Origin: Thermohalobaculum sp965263335
GTDB lineage: Bacteria > Pseudomonadota > Alphaproteobacteria > Rhodobacterales > Rhodobacteraceae
Direction of reading: 5' to 3'
DNA: 64,000 nucleotides
NCBI GenBank assembly: GCA_965263335.1
Contig: CBDHHE010000001.1
Coordinates: 4,898,001 to 4,962,000, forward strand
Below the pieces are notes generated by a model. That model did not search any database. It had not been told where the DNA came from and saw only the letters and a list, made by a program, of their open reading frames with translations. This document shows, piece after piece, positions 8,730 through 17,761 of this stretch; within the stretch, counting starts at the first letter, position 1; each line of letters starts with the position of its first letter. The position numbers were made by a program, and so were the translations under genes.

Positions 8730-9574
8730 CAAAGAGAGACGGGGCAGAACGATCCGAGCGCGGGTTTGTGCTCGTCTTTGTTCTCTGGGTGCTGATCCTG
8801 GTTTCGATGGTCGCTGCGACACAGGCCGCACGCACACGGGATGCGGCGCTGGCTGTCGTAACCCGCGAAGAGAAATCCCGCCTCCGCGCGATAGCAGACG
8901 CGGGGATACCGCTTGCTGTGAATGTCCTGTTGGCGCAGCCGCCAGGTGCGGTGGAGGAGACCCGTTTTGCATGCCGCCTGGACGACGTGACCCTGTGGGT
9001 CGAGATCGAGGATGAGCATGGGAAAGTCGACGTGAACGTGGTCTCGCCAGGCACAGTTGCGTCTCTGCTTCAGGCAACAGGTGTCGAGACAACGCGTGCC
9101 GTTCGCATGGCTGATGCGGTCGCCGATTTCGTAGACGCCGATGATCTCACCCGCCTGAACGGCGCCGAAGCATCTGCATACGCGCAAGCGGGTCTCGTGC
9201 GTGGGCCGCGCAACGGACCGCTGATCGCGCTCGGAGAGCTTGCACATGTCATCGGTTGGCAGGAACAGGATATCGCTGCGCTCTCGCCCCATCTCACCGT
9301 GCATTCCGGGCGGCGCGCTGTCGATCCTGTTGTGGCTTCGGCGCCGGTACAGACGGTGCTCGGGCAGCTTGTCCTCGGCTCGGAGGCGACACAGGAGACG
9401 GCGTCGCGACTCTACACGATCCGGGTGCATGCCCGGTCTGGCGACGCGCAAACTGGGCGAGCAGCCGTGGTGGCTCTCACGCGCCGTCCTGCCCCGAGCT
9501 ACCAGGTGCTGGCATGGAATGGGCGCGGTTCCGGGTCACCACCAGGTTCGGGGGAAACACCGGTTCCGTGCTAG
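8726..9574 (+). CDS. gspK: Type II secretion minor pseudopilin GspK
   Basis: Largest minor pseudopilin, thought to cap the tip. 282 aa. Prepilin core RGFVLVFVLWVLILVSMVAA lacks the Glu at +5, as is usual for GspK. The large alpha domain is recognisable: CRLDDVTLWVEIEDEHGKVDVN, then ADAVADFVDADDLTRLNGAE and GPLIALGELAHVIGWQ. Last gene of the rightward unit; its end lies 22 bp from the convergent anti-sigma gene. No gspH homologue appears between gspF and gspK, so the usual gspH slot is empty here. Confidence 0.9.
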   Translation: MTKRDGAERSERGFVLVFVLWVLILVSMVAATQAARTRDAALAVVTREEKSRLRAIADAGIPLAVNVLLAQPPGAVEETRFACRLDDVTLWVEIEDEHGKVDVNVVSPGTVASLLQATGVETTRAVRMADAVADFVDADDLTRLNGAEASAYAQAGLVRGPRNGPLIALGELAHVIGWQEQDIAALSPHLTVHSGRRAVDPVVASAPVQTVLGQLVLGSEATQETASRLYTIRVHARSGDAQTGRAAVVALTRRPAPSYQVLAWNGRGSGSPPGSGETPVPC

Positions 9575-9596
9575 CCGAGCGCCATCGCATCCCTCT

Positions 9597-10295
9597 TCAG
9601 CCATCTGGTGACCGGAGCGTGCCGTGCAGAAGAATGGGGCCTGTCGGGCGCCCCTCGGACGCGCCACCGACGGGCTCTTCACTGACAGCGAGCGCCGCAC
9701 CCGGTCCGAATGCGGCGCGAAGCGCGGGCGCCATGTGTAGGCGACGGCTGCCTTCTCCGGGACCGATCAACCCCATCGAGACCGGTGCAGCACCCTCGCC
9801 TGTTACCAACCAGATTTCGAGCGATCTGCCTTCCGGGGCTGCGAACCCATCGTAGCGCAGGGCGAGCTCGCTCGCATCGAGGAGCGTGGCATCCACCCAT
9901 GCCCCGCCTTGCTCGGCAACAATGTGAGCGCTGAAGCTTGGCGCAGGGTGCGGCACGCTGCTGCCAGCCCAGACCAGAAAGGCAATGCTTGCGGCCATAC
10001 CGCTGATGCTGCCCAACATGCCGGAGATCGCAGGGCCGGCACGGCGGCGAATTCGCGGCCAGCGATGCGGGCGCATGACTTGATCCGTCGCATCTAGACT
10101 GGCCTCGATCCGGCTCAACAGCCCGGGCGGTGGTTCGACCGGCCGGATCGTCTCGAGCATGGCTGAAATCCGGGTGTCCAAGGGGTTGGCCAGCCACGGA
10201 TCGCCACCGTATCCCGGCACATCATATGCCCGCACCCCGATCGCCTGCTCCCCGGCGGTCCAAGATGTATCGCTCAGCGTCCGTCTCCGTTGCAT
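9597..10295 (-). CDS. Membrane anti-sigma factor (RskA C-terminal family)
   Basis: Single-pass anti-sigma factor that would hold an ECF sigma factor at the inner membrane. 232 aa: a cytoplasmic part of about 87 residues with an RskA-like stretch (ANPLDTRISAMLETIRPVEPPPGLL), a membrane segment near 88-112 (ISGMAASIAFLVWAG), and an extracytoplasmic RskA-type domain (VDATLLDASELALRYDGFAAPEGRSLEIWLV ... SMGLIGPGEGSRRLHM). Anti-sigma genes normally follow their sigma gene. Here the upstream neighbour is the caspase-like gene and no sigma factor lies in the 120-bp gap or elsewhere in the window, so the partner is unknown. Confidence 0.78.
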   Translation of the reverse strand: MQRRRTLSDTSWTAGEQAIGVRAYDVPGYGGDPWLANPLDTRISAMLETIRPVEPPPGLLSRIEASLDATDQVMRPHRWPRIRRRAGPAISGMLGSISGMAASIAFLVWAGSSVPHPAPSFSAHIVAEQGGAWVDATLLDASELALRYDGFAAPEGRSLEIWLVTGEGAAPVSMGLIGPGEGSRRLHMAPALRAAFGPGAALAVSEEPVGGASEGRPTGPILLHGTLRSPDG

Positions 10296-10415
10296 CCAGT
10301 TTTGTTCAGGCGGATGTTGCCGCTTGTGAACATTACGGACGAGCAGCGTGAACGGGTGCGCAGGCGCACGCTTTACGTGTGGTCAACCCAGGCTGGATCC
10401 TTGCTGGACGACCCG

Positions 10416-11819
10416 TCAGCGTTCGACAGGCTGGAAGAACGAGGCCGGGGCGGCCGGCTCTGCAGTCACCACGCGCTGCTGAGGCACTTCCTCTGGCGGT
10501 TCTGCCTGCTTCGCCGCCAACCGCCGCCGTTCGTCTCGACGCTTGGACTGGGCCGCCACGTAGGCTCGGTAGGCCCTGTTGGTGTCCTCGCTCAGCCGAC
10601 GCATCTGGGGGCCGGTGACGAAGCCGGTGGGTGTTGCGTTAATGCTCTGCTGCCATGCGCTGATGGCTGCACGGCTCTGCGGCCCCAGGACACCATCGGC
10701 CCCTCCTGTGTTGAAACCGGCGAGCGTCAACCTGCGCTGCAGTTCGCGCATGTTGCGTGGTGTCATGCCAATCAGTGCTTCACGTTCGACGGGGGCAAGT
10801 GGCGCATCCGGTGGCGATTGTGGGCTGGCCTGCGCATCACGGCTCAGATGTTCAAGCCGGGCCTCGGCGAGCGGTGAGAACCGGCCGTTCGGAAAGCTGT
10901 TCAGATAGACCTGATAGTCCTCGACCGTGTCGCCGATCGCCGCCGCACGCCAAAGCTCGCGCTCGATCTCGGGAAGGGCGGCGCGCGGTTCCGCGTCACG
11001 GGGTACATAGGCGACGGGAGCAATTGTCGCGGGCTCGGGGGCGCTGAAGTAGAACTTCCCCGTGAGAGACGAGTTGGACCACGGCCGTTGCTGCTCGCTT
11101 GTCGTGTCCCAGACCTCGCTGCGGACATCGATCATCATCGAGTGAATCTCGAGCCCGGGCCGTTCGATGTGGTTCAGCAGCGCCTGAGTGAACGGGCTGT
11201 GCCGCTCGTTCGGATTGCCGTCGATTGCGAGAGCGCCCGGGTCGGTGGCGTAGGCAATGAGCGTCCCGCCCGATGAAGTTACGCTCATTTGCGCCAGCCC
11301 ATCCGCAACCTGGCCTGTCGACCGGGTGCGGCTCACGCGGCTTGCGAGCTGCTCCTTGAAGGGATTGTCACGGCAGGCGTCCAGGAACACCAGCTTGACG
11401 CGCGGCTCACGTTCCATCTGATCGAGGATCAGGTTCATCTCCACGGTCGCGAAGGGTAGATCTGTCTCGTCCTGCAATTCTGCATCGACCGGAATGAGGT
11501 AGTTCTGGCCATCCACCTGGATGCCGTGACCTGCATAGTAGAACAACGCCACATCGGACCCGACGAGCGCTTGCGAGAAGCGGCGCAGCGCCTTTTGCAT
11601 CCCGCGCTGATCCAGGTCGATGCCGGTGACCACGTCAAACCCCAGATTGGTCAGCGACGTCGCGATCGCTTCGGCATCACGTTTCGGATTATCCAGCGGA
11701 GATACGGATTGATAGTCGGCGTTTCCGATGACCAGTGCCACGCGTCGCTCGGCCAGCGCCGGCGTCATGAGAAGCACTAAAAAAATCCCCACCCCAATGA
11801 GCAACCGTCTGGGGCTCAT
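10416..11819 (-). CDS. Secreted caspase-family (peptidase C14) protein with peptidoglycan-binding domain
   Basis: Caspase-like cysteine peptidase predicted to be exported. 467 aa: signal peptide (LLIGVGIFLVLLMTPALA), then a caspase p20 fold (RRVALVIGNADY, SPLDNPKRDAEAIATSL) with catalytic His98 in FYYAGHG and Cys149 in FLDACRDNP. A Pro-rich linker and a PG_binding_1 motif follow (RNMRELQRRLTLAGFN ... DGVLGPQSRAAISAWQ), then a charged Arg/Lys/Glu tail. The ATG at 11819 is chosen because GGAGGG sits just upstream; a start four codons earlier is possible. The caspase plus peptidoglycan-binding layout recurs in alphaproteobacteria, but its physiological substrate is not known to me. Confidence 0.85.
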   Translation of the reverse strand: MSPRRLLIGVGIFLVLLMTPALAERRVALVIGNADYQSVSPLDNPKRDAEAIATSLTNLGFDVVTGIDLDQRGMQKALRRFSQALVGSDVALFYYAGHGIQVDGQNYLIPVDAELQDETDLPFATVEMNLILDQMEREPRVKLVFLDACRDNPFKEQLASRVSRTRSTGQVADGLAQMSVTSSGGTLIAYATDPGALAIDGNPNERHSPFTQALLNHIERPGLEIHSMMIDVRSEVWDTTSEQQRPWSNSSLTGKFYFSAPEPATIAPVAYVPRDAEPRAALPEIERELWRAAAIGDTVEDYQVYLNSFPNGRFSPLAEARLEHLSRDAQASPQSPPDAPLAPVEREALIGMTPRNMRELQRRLTLAGFNTGGADGVLGPQSRAAISAWQQSINATPTGFVTGPQMRRLSEDTNRAYRAYVAAQSKRRDERRRLAAKQAEPPEEVPQQRVVTAEPAAPASFFQPVER

Positions 11820-12074
11820 ACCACCCTCCACACTCTAAAACGGCCCCCACAGCGAGGAAAGTACGCACATTCCGGAAACTTGCCAAGCTCAACAAATAGA
11901 AGAGTTTAGTACATATGAAACAACCACATCATGAACGCATTTCTCGCCTGATTTTCGCTACCGGTGCCGCATTGAGGCCATGTTTGATTCGGGTGGGCTT
12001 GATGCATTTGTATGGAGCGGCGAGAGTGCAAGTGTTCCGAGCGCCACATGCGCGAATCAGGGAGGACCCGGGTC

Positions 12075-13856
12075 ATGCTGGACACTGCCGAATCAGCGCT
12101 TGCAGGGTTGGTGCAGGATTGGCTGAACCGACTTGAGCGCGCGATCTCAAGCGACGATGCGAAGACGCTCCGCACGCTGTTCGTGGAGGAGAGCTACTGG
12201 CGCGATGCGGTGGCGCTCTCGTGGCAGCTGCAGACGGTGACTGGTGCAGGCTCGATTGTCGAGGCTCTGGCGCATGCGGCGCGTTCAGCCGGGCTGTCAG
12301 AATTGCGTCTCGATCCGGAAGCGCCCGCACCGCGCCGGGTCACGCGTGTGGAAACCGAGACGCTGGAGGCATTCTTCCTCTTCCGCACCGAGACAGGCCA
12401 CGGGCGCGGCATCGTCAGGCTTGTCCCCGAGGGTGCTGATAGTGGGGCCCTAAGGGCGTGGACACTGCTCACGTCTCTCGAGGGGCTTTCGGACTTCACC
12501 GAGACCACAGGCGCCAACCGGCCAACGGGACAAGCCAACGCGCGCGACTTTCGAGGACCGAACTGGCTGGATCAGCGCCGGGCCGCGACAGCCTTCGAGG
12601 ATCGCGAGCCCGCTGTTGTGGTCGTCGGGGCGGGTCAGGCCGGCCTGTCGATCGCGGCCCGGCTGACCCAGTTGGGAGTCGACACGTTGGTCGTCGACCG
12701 TCATTCCCGGGTCGGAGACAACTGGCGGCTTCGGTACCATGCGTTGACGCTCCACAATCAGGTGCAGGTCAATCATCTGCCCTATATGCCCTTCCCGCCG
12801 AATTGGCCGACCTACATTCCGAAGGACAAGCTGGCGGGATGGTTCGAGGCCTATGCCGAGGCGATGGAGCTCAATATCTGGACCAGCACCACGCTTGGCG
12901 GTGGACGTTACGACGAGGGTGCCGGGTGTTGGACATTGAGTGTTCAGCGTGATGGCATGGAGCGGACGCTTCGCCCGCGCCACCTCGTAATGGCGACAGG
13001 CGTGAGCGGCATCCCCAATCTCCCAGACATTCCCACCCTTGACGCATTTGGCGGCACGGTGCTCCATTCCGGTGCCTATACCGATGGCGAGGACTGGAGC
13101 GGGAAGCGCGCGATTGTCATCGGCACCGGCAATTCCGGACACGACATCGCTCAGGATCTCCATTCGAGCGGGGCGGCCGTCACACTCGTGCAGCGGCGTC
13201 CGACCCTGATCGTCAACATAGAGCCGAGCGCGCAGCTCCCCTACACGCTGTATGATGAGGGGCCGTGCCTCGAGGATTGCGACCTCATCACCGTCTCGAT
13301 GCCGGTGCCGCTCACCCGTCGAGCCCACATCCGTTTCACCGAGCGCGCGCGAGACATCGACAGCGCTTTGCTCGAACGGCTCGAAGCACGCGGGTTTCGG
13401 CTCGACTTCGGTGAGGATGGCACTGGCTGGCAGTTCAAGTATCTCACCCGCGGTGGAGGCTACTACTTCAATGTGGGCTGCTCGGATATGATCGCGGATG
13501 GCTTGATCGACCTGATCGCGTTCGATCAGATCTCTCACTTCACCGCGACGGGTGCAGATTTGCGGGACGGGTCCAGCCGAGATGCGGACCTCATTGTGCT
13601 CGCCACCGGCTACAAGGGACAGGAGGCGCTGATCGCACGCTTGTTCGGCGACGACATGGCGGCGCGGATCGGTCCGGTTTGGGGCTTCGGCGAAGGCATC
13701 GAGTTGCGCAACATGTATGTGCGCACGCCTCAGCCTGGTCTGTTCTTCATTGCCGGCTCGCTCGCGCAGTGCCGCATCAACTCGAAGTTTCTCGCGCTCC
13801 AGATCAAAGCGATCGAAGCAGGTCTGATTTCGCCAACGCCGGCCGATGCTCGTTAA
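12075..13856 (+). CDS. Flavin-containing monooxygenase with N-terminal NTF2/SnoaL-like domain
   Basis: Class B flavoprotein monooxygenase, FAD- and NADPH-dependent. 593 aa. FAD motif VVGAGQAGLS at about 184-192; FMO-type signature region (FGGTVLHSGAYTDG); NADPH motif VIGTGNSGHDIA; and the late ATG motif LATGYKG. The first 140 residues form a separate alpha+beta region (WLNRLERAISSDDAKTLRTLF, SYWRDAVALSW) resembling NTF2/SnoaL folds; this fusion is seen in some predicted bacterial FMOs. Start at 12075 has GGAGG upstream; an in-frame ATG at 12012 lacks a ribosome site. The substrate cannot be told from sequence. It appears to be a single-gene unit. Confidence 0.87.
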   Translation: MLDTAESALAGLVQDWLNRLERAISSDDAKTLRTLFVEESYWRDAVALSWQLQTVTGAGSIVEALAHAARSAGLSELRLDPEAPAPRRVTRVETETLEAFFLFRTETGHGRGIVRLVPEGADSGALRAWTLLTSLEGLSDFTETTGANRPTGQANARDFRGPNWLDQRRAATAFEDREPAVVVVGAGQAGLSIAARLTQLGVDTLVVDRHSRVGDNWRLRYHALTLHNQVQVNHLPYMPFPPNWPTYIPKDKLAGWFEAYAEAMELNIWTSTTLGGGRYDEGAGCWTLSVQRDGMERTLRPRHLVMATGVSGIPNLPDIPTLDAFGGTVLHSGAYTDGEDWSGKRAIVIGTGNSGHDIAQDLHSSGAAVTLVQRRPTLIVNIEPSAQLPYTLYDEGPCLEDCDLITVSMPVPLTRRAHIRFTERARDIDSALLERLEARGFRLDFGEDGTGWQFKYLTRGGGYYFNVGCSDMIADGLIDLIAFDQISHFTATGADLRDGSSRDADLIVLATGYKGQEALIARLFGDDMAARIGPVWGFGEGIELRNMYVRTPQPGLFFIAGSLAQCRINSKFLALQIKAIEAGLISPTPADAR

Positions 13857-13957
13857 CGCAATCACTTAACCAATTCTTGGTCCCTTTTGGTCACCCTTTC
13901 GCCTCGTTCCGGCAGTCAACCTGCGGGCACGACAGACTGCTCAGAAGAGGTGACCTT

Positions 13958-14248
13958 ATGACCACCGACGCGGCCCGTCTCGAGGCGGCGCTCGACAATC
14001 TGCTCGACCAGACGGAACGGGCAACACACTGGCTTGGTGAGCTGGAGGATGAGCGCGCGGCTGCTCAGCGCCGGGTCGACGAGTTGCGTCGTGCAATCTT
14101 GGAGCTGTTGCCGCTTCTCCCGCCCGAGGCTCGCCTCGATCGATGCGAACGCTTGATCGCCGTGTCGCCCGGAGCCGGGATGGCCGCCAACCGTCCGGGA
14201 CCGCCGGTCGCACCGGCAGACCGTCTGGTGAACCTGACCAAGGTGTAG
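13958..14248 (+). CDS. Small coiled-coil protein of unknown function
   Basis: 96-aa protein I do not recognise. The first 65 residues are strongly helical and heptad-like (ARLEAALDNLLDQTERATHW, ERAAAQRRVDELRRAILELL), followed by a short Pro/Ala-rich tail. ATG 13958 has AGAAGAGGTGA upstream at a suitable distance, which favours a real gene. No signal peptide or membrane segment. It stands alone between the monooxygenase and the convergent ABC substrate-binding gene. It could be a small cell-division or structural coiled-coil protein, but nothing fixes a role. Confidence 0.55.
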   Translation: MTTDAARLEAALDNLLDQTERATHWLGELEDERAAAQRRVDELRRAILELLPLLPPEARLDRCERLIAVSPGAGMAANRPGPPVAPADRLVNLTKV

Positions 14249-14490
14249 CCGCGCCACGCCGGAACGCTTTGATCCGCCTTCCGAAGAAGCGCCGTTCACG
14301 CTGTGCTCCGGTCCGAGCGCGTTGGTGCCGCAGCTGCCACCGGCTCGAAATGGACCATCCAGAACCGGTCGCGAAGCATGCGGCTCTTTTCTCGCCGTTG
14401 TCAAACTGGACAGCGCCCATCCCGCACTGAAGGTTGATGCGATCGCCCCCACCCTCGAACCGGCTGCAGCCGTTGCCAGCCTTTACTCAA

Positions 14491-15477
14491 TCACAGTGCT
14501 TTGTCCGTGATGGCATGTGTCCAAGCGCCTTCCGGGGCCTTGGTGATCACCGGGTCCGAGCCGCCTTTGAGAAGCGTCTCGACCGTGCGTTCGTAGTCTG
14601 CGGGGTCGAGCGCACCATTGCTGCCTGCAGTCAGCTTGGCGATTTCGCCCATCATCCGCTTCTGATGTTTCTCCGTCTGCGCTCCTGTGGCGTCGTTCTC
14701 CAGCACGATTTCGGCGGCCTCGTCCGGGTTTTCCTCGGCGTACTTCCAGCCCTTCATCGACGCACGCACGAAGCGGACCATCTTGTCGACGAAGGCCTCG
14801 TCCTTGAGGCTGTCCTCGTGCACATACATGCCGTCCTCGAGCGTGCTCACACCCTGGTCCTCGTACTTGAACACCACGAGGTCGTCCGGTGTGAGACCCG
14901 CATCAATGATCTGCCAGTACTCGTTGTAGGTCATCGTCGAGACGCAGTCCGCCTGCTTTTGCAGGATCGGATCGACGTTGAAGCCCTGCTTGAGGACTGT
15001 GACGCCGTCGGCTCCGCCTTCGGTAGGAATGCCGAGCTGGCTCATCCAGCTGAGGAACGGATACTCGTTGCCGAAGAACCAGACCCCCAGCGTCTTGCCC
15101 TTGAAGTCGGCGGGCGAGGTGATGCCTGTGTCCTTGCGGCAGGTGAGCATCATGCCGGACGATTTGAACGGTTGCGCGATGTTGACGAGCGGCAGGCCTT
15201 TCTCGCGCGATGCGAGCGCCGAGGGCATCCAGTCGAGGATGACGTCGGCACCGCCGCCCGCAATCACCTGCGGCGGCGAGATGTCCGGGCCACCGGCCTT
15301 GATTTCAACGTCGAGGTTTTCCTCCTCATAGAAACCCTTGTCTTGCGCGACGTAGTAGCCTGCAAACTGTGCCTGAGTGACCCACTTGAGTTGCAGGGTC
15401 ACCGTATCGGCGGCGGATGCGGCGCCGGCGGCGAGGGCCATTGCCCCTGCGATCGCGGCTGGTATGAGCATCTTCAT
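14491..15477 (-). CDS. ABC transporter substrate-binding protein, NMT1/THI5 family (probable pyrimidine uptake)
   Basis: Periplasmic binding protein of an importer. 328 aa with a Sec signal (IAGAMALAAGAASA, cleavage before ADTVTL) and the NMT1/THI5 core: LQLKWVTQAQFAGYYVAQD, GGADVILDWMPSALASREKG, GKTLGVWFFGNEYPFLSW and MTYNEYWQIIDAGL. Family members bind hydroxymethylpyrimidine-like or other heterocyclic ligands. The location with two permeases, an ATPase and dihydropyrimidinase points to a pyrimidine or related ring compound rather than a thiamine precursor. GGGAGAAC precedes the ATG. It is the last gene of the leftward operon. Confidence 0.88.
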   Translation of the reverse strand: MKMLIPAAIAGAMALAAGAASAADTVTLQLKWVTQAQFAGYYVAQDKGFYEEENLDVEIKAGGPDISPPQVIAGGGADVILDWMPSALASREKGLPLVNIAQPFKSSGMMLTCRKDTGITSPADFKGKTLGVWFFGNEYPFLSWMSQLGIPTEGGADGVTVLKQGFNVDPILQKQADCVSTMTYNEYWQIIDAGLTPDDLVVFKYEDQGVSTLEDGMYVHEDSLKDEAFVDKMVRFVRASMKGWKYAEENPDEAAEIVLENDATGAQTEKHQKRMMGEIAKLTAGSNGALDPADYERTVETLLKGGSDPVITKAPEGAWTHAITDKAL

Positions 15478-15504
15478 TTTTGTTCTCCCATTCTCAAGGT
15501 TCCA

Positions 15505-16452
15505 TCAACTTCGGTTCGATGGATGCCAGAACGTCGTCGCTTTCTCGAGAAGCGCGACCACCCCGTAAAACGCGGAGCCGGCGAGGGCAGCCACCGTGAT
15601 CTCCGCCCACACCATGTCGAGCGCCATTCGTCCGATCTCGGTTGAAATGCGGAAGCCCATGCCGACGATGGGTGTGCCGAAGAACTCTGCGACAATTGCG
15701 CCGATCAGCGCAAGTGTCGTGCAGAGCTTCAACCCGTTGAAAATGAATGGCGAGGCTGCCGGCAACCGAAGCTTGATGAGCGTCTGCATGTAGCTCGCCG
15801 CATAGGTGCGCATCAGATCGCGTTGCATGCGCTCGCTGGCTTGCAGCCCCTGCATCGTGTTGACCAGCATTGGGAAGAAGCACATCAGCACGACAACCGC
15901 GGCCTTCGAGTGCCAATCGAAGCCGAACCACATCACCATGATCGGGGCGATCCCCACGATTGGCAGAGCCGCGGCCAGATTGCCGATGGGCAGGAGCCCG
16001 CGTTGCAGGAATGGCGAGCGATCGATGGCAAGTGCCGTCAGGAACGCGGCCCCGCAGCCCATGGCATAGCCCGGCAGGACCGAGCGGATCACGGTTTGCA
16101 CGAAGTCGGCCCACAATGTCGGGACGTTGGCGATCAGTGCGGCCCAGATTGCGCTCGGCGCAGGAAGAATCACCTGCGGCACCTCGTAGGCGCGTACCCC
16201 GAGCTCCCAAAGCCCGAGCACCGTCGCCCCGAATGCCAATGGCGGGATCAGAACCGCAGCGCCCCGAACGCCAGCGCGTGTGAACCGATGCACTTGGATC
16301 GCGAGAACCACAGCGCCTGCCAGGGCCAGCAGGAACAATGACCGCAATGTAAGGTCGCCTTGCGTGTACTGCGCGATCATCATCATCACGAGCAGGGTCG
16401 CCAGTCCCACCGCCGCAATCAGCGAGAACGCACGACCCCAGTCCTCGTTCAC
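15505..16452 (-). CDS. ABC transporter permease (NMT1/THI5-associated)
   Basis: Inner-membrane permease subunit, 315 aa, of the BPD_transp_1 family. Two extra hydrophobic segments at the N-terminus (about 10-60) precede the usual core. The ATPase-contact loop is visible as RDLMRTYAASYMQTLIKLRLPAASPFIFNGLKL. It starts with GTG and overlaps the stop of the second permease as GTGA, so the two permeases are translationally coupled and probably form a heterodimer with the downstream NMT1-type binding protein. Confidence 0.88.
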   Translation of the reverse strand: MNEDWGRAFSLIAAVGLATLLVMMMIAQYTQGDLTLRSLFLLALAGAVVLAIQVHRFTRAGVRGAAVLIPPLAFGATVLGLWELGVRAYEVPQVILPAPSAIWAALIANVPTLWADFVQTVIRSVLPGYAMGCGAAFLTALAIDRSPFLQRGLLPIGNLAAALPIVGIAPIMVMWFGFDWHSKAAVVVLMCFFPMLVNTMQGLQASERMQRDLMRTYAASYMQTLIKLRLPAASPFIFNGLKLCTTLALIGAIVAEFFGTPIVGMGFRISTEIGRMALDMVWAEITVAALAGSAFYGVVALLEKATTFWHPSNRS

Positions 16453-17306
16453 GGCTGCGTCCTGACGATGATCCGCTGCGTCAGCCCGATCAGGCCGACC
16501 ATCAGCCCTGCGCAGACGGCGGCGCCGATCAACGCGGACCAGATGATCAGCACCTGGCCATAGTAGCTGCCGTTCAGCATCCGTGCGCCGAAGCCACCCT
16601 GAGCGCCGGTCGGCAACTCACCGATGATGGCGCCGACCAGGGCGATTGCGATGGCGATTTTCAGGCTGGTGAAAAAGTAGGGCAGGGCGGTCGGCCAACG
16701 CAGCTTCCAGAACACCTGCGCGGCAGAGGCATTGTAGGTGCGCATCAGATCGAGCTGCATCCGGTCGGGCGCGCGCAGGCCCTTCACCATGCCCACGACG
16801 ACCGGGAAGAAGGACAGGTATGCAGAGATCGCGGCCTTCGCGATCAGTCCGGAGATGCCGATGTTGTAGAGCACCACGATGATCATCGGCGCAATTGCGA
16901 GGATTGGTACCGTCTGCGATGCGATAACCCAGGGCATCACCGAGAGATCCATCGCCCGGTTGTGCACGATCCCGACTGCCAGAAGAGTTCCCAGTGCGAC
17001 GCCCATCGCAAAGCCAAGCAGCGTCGCCGACAGCGTGATCCAGGCATGGTAGACGAGCGATCTCTTGGAGGTGACTTTCTTCTCGATGGTCGTTGCCCAG
17101 ATCTCACCGGCGACCTGGTGGGGGGCCGGCAGCACCGGGCGTTCCTGCGCCATGGTCTTCGGAATGATATCGGCCCAGCCGATTTCGGTGCCGGCCCGCG
17201 CTGCCTGGTCCCGCTCCCACTGCGCATTCAGGAACACCGCGGCGACATACCAGAGTGCGATGAGCACCAGGCACACGGTCGCGACAGGAAGAACCGAGCG
17301 GGTCAT
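16449..17306 (-). CDS. ABC transporter permease (second subunit)
   Basis: Inner-membrane permease, 285 aa, with an N-terminal membrane helix followed by a periplasmic stretch of about 60 residues (including ERDQAARAGTEIGWADIIPK) before the conserved core. ATPase-contact loop: DLMRTYNASAAQVFWKLRWPTALPYFFTSLKI. ATG 17306 gives an ATGA overlap with the acetyltransferase stop; the five extra codons upstream would run into that gene. Partner of the permease at 15505-16452. Confidence 0.87.
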   Translation of the reverse strand: MTRSVLPVATVCLVLIALWYVAAVFLNAQWERDQAARAGTEIGWADIIPKTMAQERPVLPAPHQVAGEIWATTIEKKVTSKRSLVYHAWITLSATLLGFAMGVALGTLLAVGIVHNRAMDLSVMPWVIASQTVPILAIAPMIIVVLYNIGISGLIAKAAISAYLSFFPVVVGMVKGLRAPDRMQLDLMRTYNASAAQVFWKLRWPTALPYFFTSLKIAIAIALVGAIIGELPTGAQGGFGARMLNGSYYGQVLIIWSALIGAAVCAGLMVGLIGLTQRIIVRTQP

Positions 17307-17761
17307 GTGGGTCGCTCCCAACGATAGAGGATATCGGGGAGGTGCTCCTCGTTCTCATCTTCGGCGCGGCGGATCTCCCGAAATCCCTCGCTCAGATAGA
17401 ACCGCTGAGCATCGACATTCGCAACAAAGGTCCACAGCTGCAGTGTTCGCGGCGCTTGCCGCTTGGCATGGTCGAGGAGTCGCCAACCCACGCCCATGCT
17501 GCGCGATGCACCCTCGACGAACAGCGAGACGACCTCGTCCTCGTCCCAGTCCACCGCCACGTATCCGACCAACCGCCCGTGATGTTCTGCAACAGTCATG
17601 TCGCGCTTTACGAAGACCGAGTTGCGGTAGTTCTCCTCGATCGCCGCCGGATCCGGGCAGTTTGGCAACCATGCTGTATCGTTGCTCCATGCGATGCGGA
17701 TCCGGGCGCATGCGGGGGCATCCGACGCAACGGCGTGCCGGAGTGTGACGCCGATCACCAC
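17303..17761 (-). CDS. GNAT-family N-acetyltransferase
   Basis: Acetyl-CoA-dependent acetyltransferase of the GNAT fold, 152 aa. The acetyl-CoA loop region reads VSLFVEGASRSMGVGWRLLDHAK, with the Q/R-x-x-G-x-G/A pattern relaxed to RSMGVG. C-terminal WTFVANVDAQRFYLSEGFREI is the usual motif B (N...R.FY...GF). Starts with GTG overlapping the 83-aa gene, and its stop overlaps the permease ATG. Its place between an importer ATPase and permease suggests it modifies a small molecule linked to that pathway; the substrate is unknown. Confidence 0.85.
   Translation of the reverse strand: MVIGVTLRHAVASDAPACARIRIAWSNDTAWLPNCPDPAAIEENYRNSVFVKRDMTVAEHHGRLVGYVAVDWDEDEVVSLFVEGASRSMGVGWRLLDHAKRQAPRTLQLWTFVANVDAQRFYLSEGFREIRRAEDENEEHLPDILYRWERPT

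Noticed and set aside
12450..13865. Long leftward open frame of 471 codons opposite the flavin monooxygenase
   Set aside because: It is antisense to a gene with intact FAD and NADPH motifs, has no recognisable motif and no ribosome site; a GC-rich shadow.
14491..15477. Thiamine-precursor (ThiY) binding protein
   Set aside because: The NMT1/THI5 fold would allow it, but there is no TPP riboswitch upstream and the operon context is pyrimidine catabolism.
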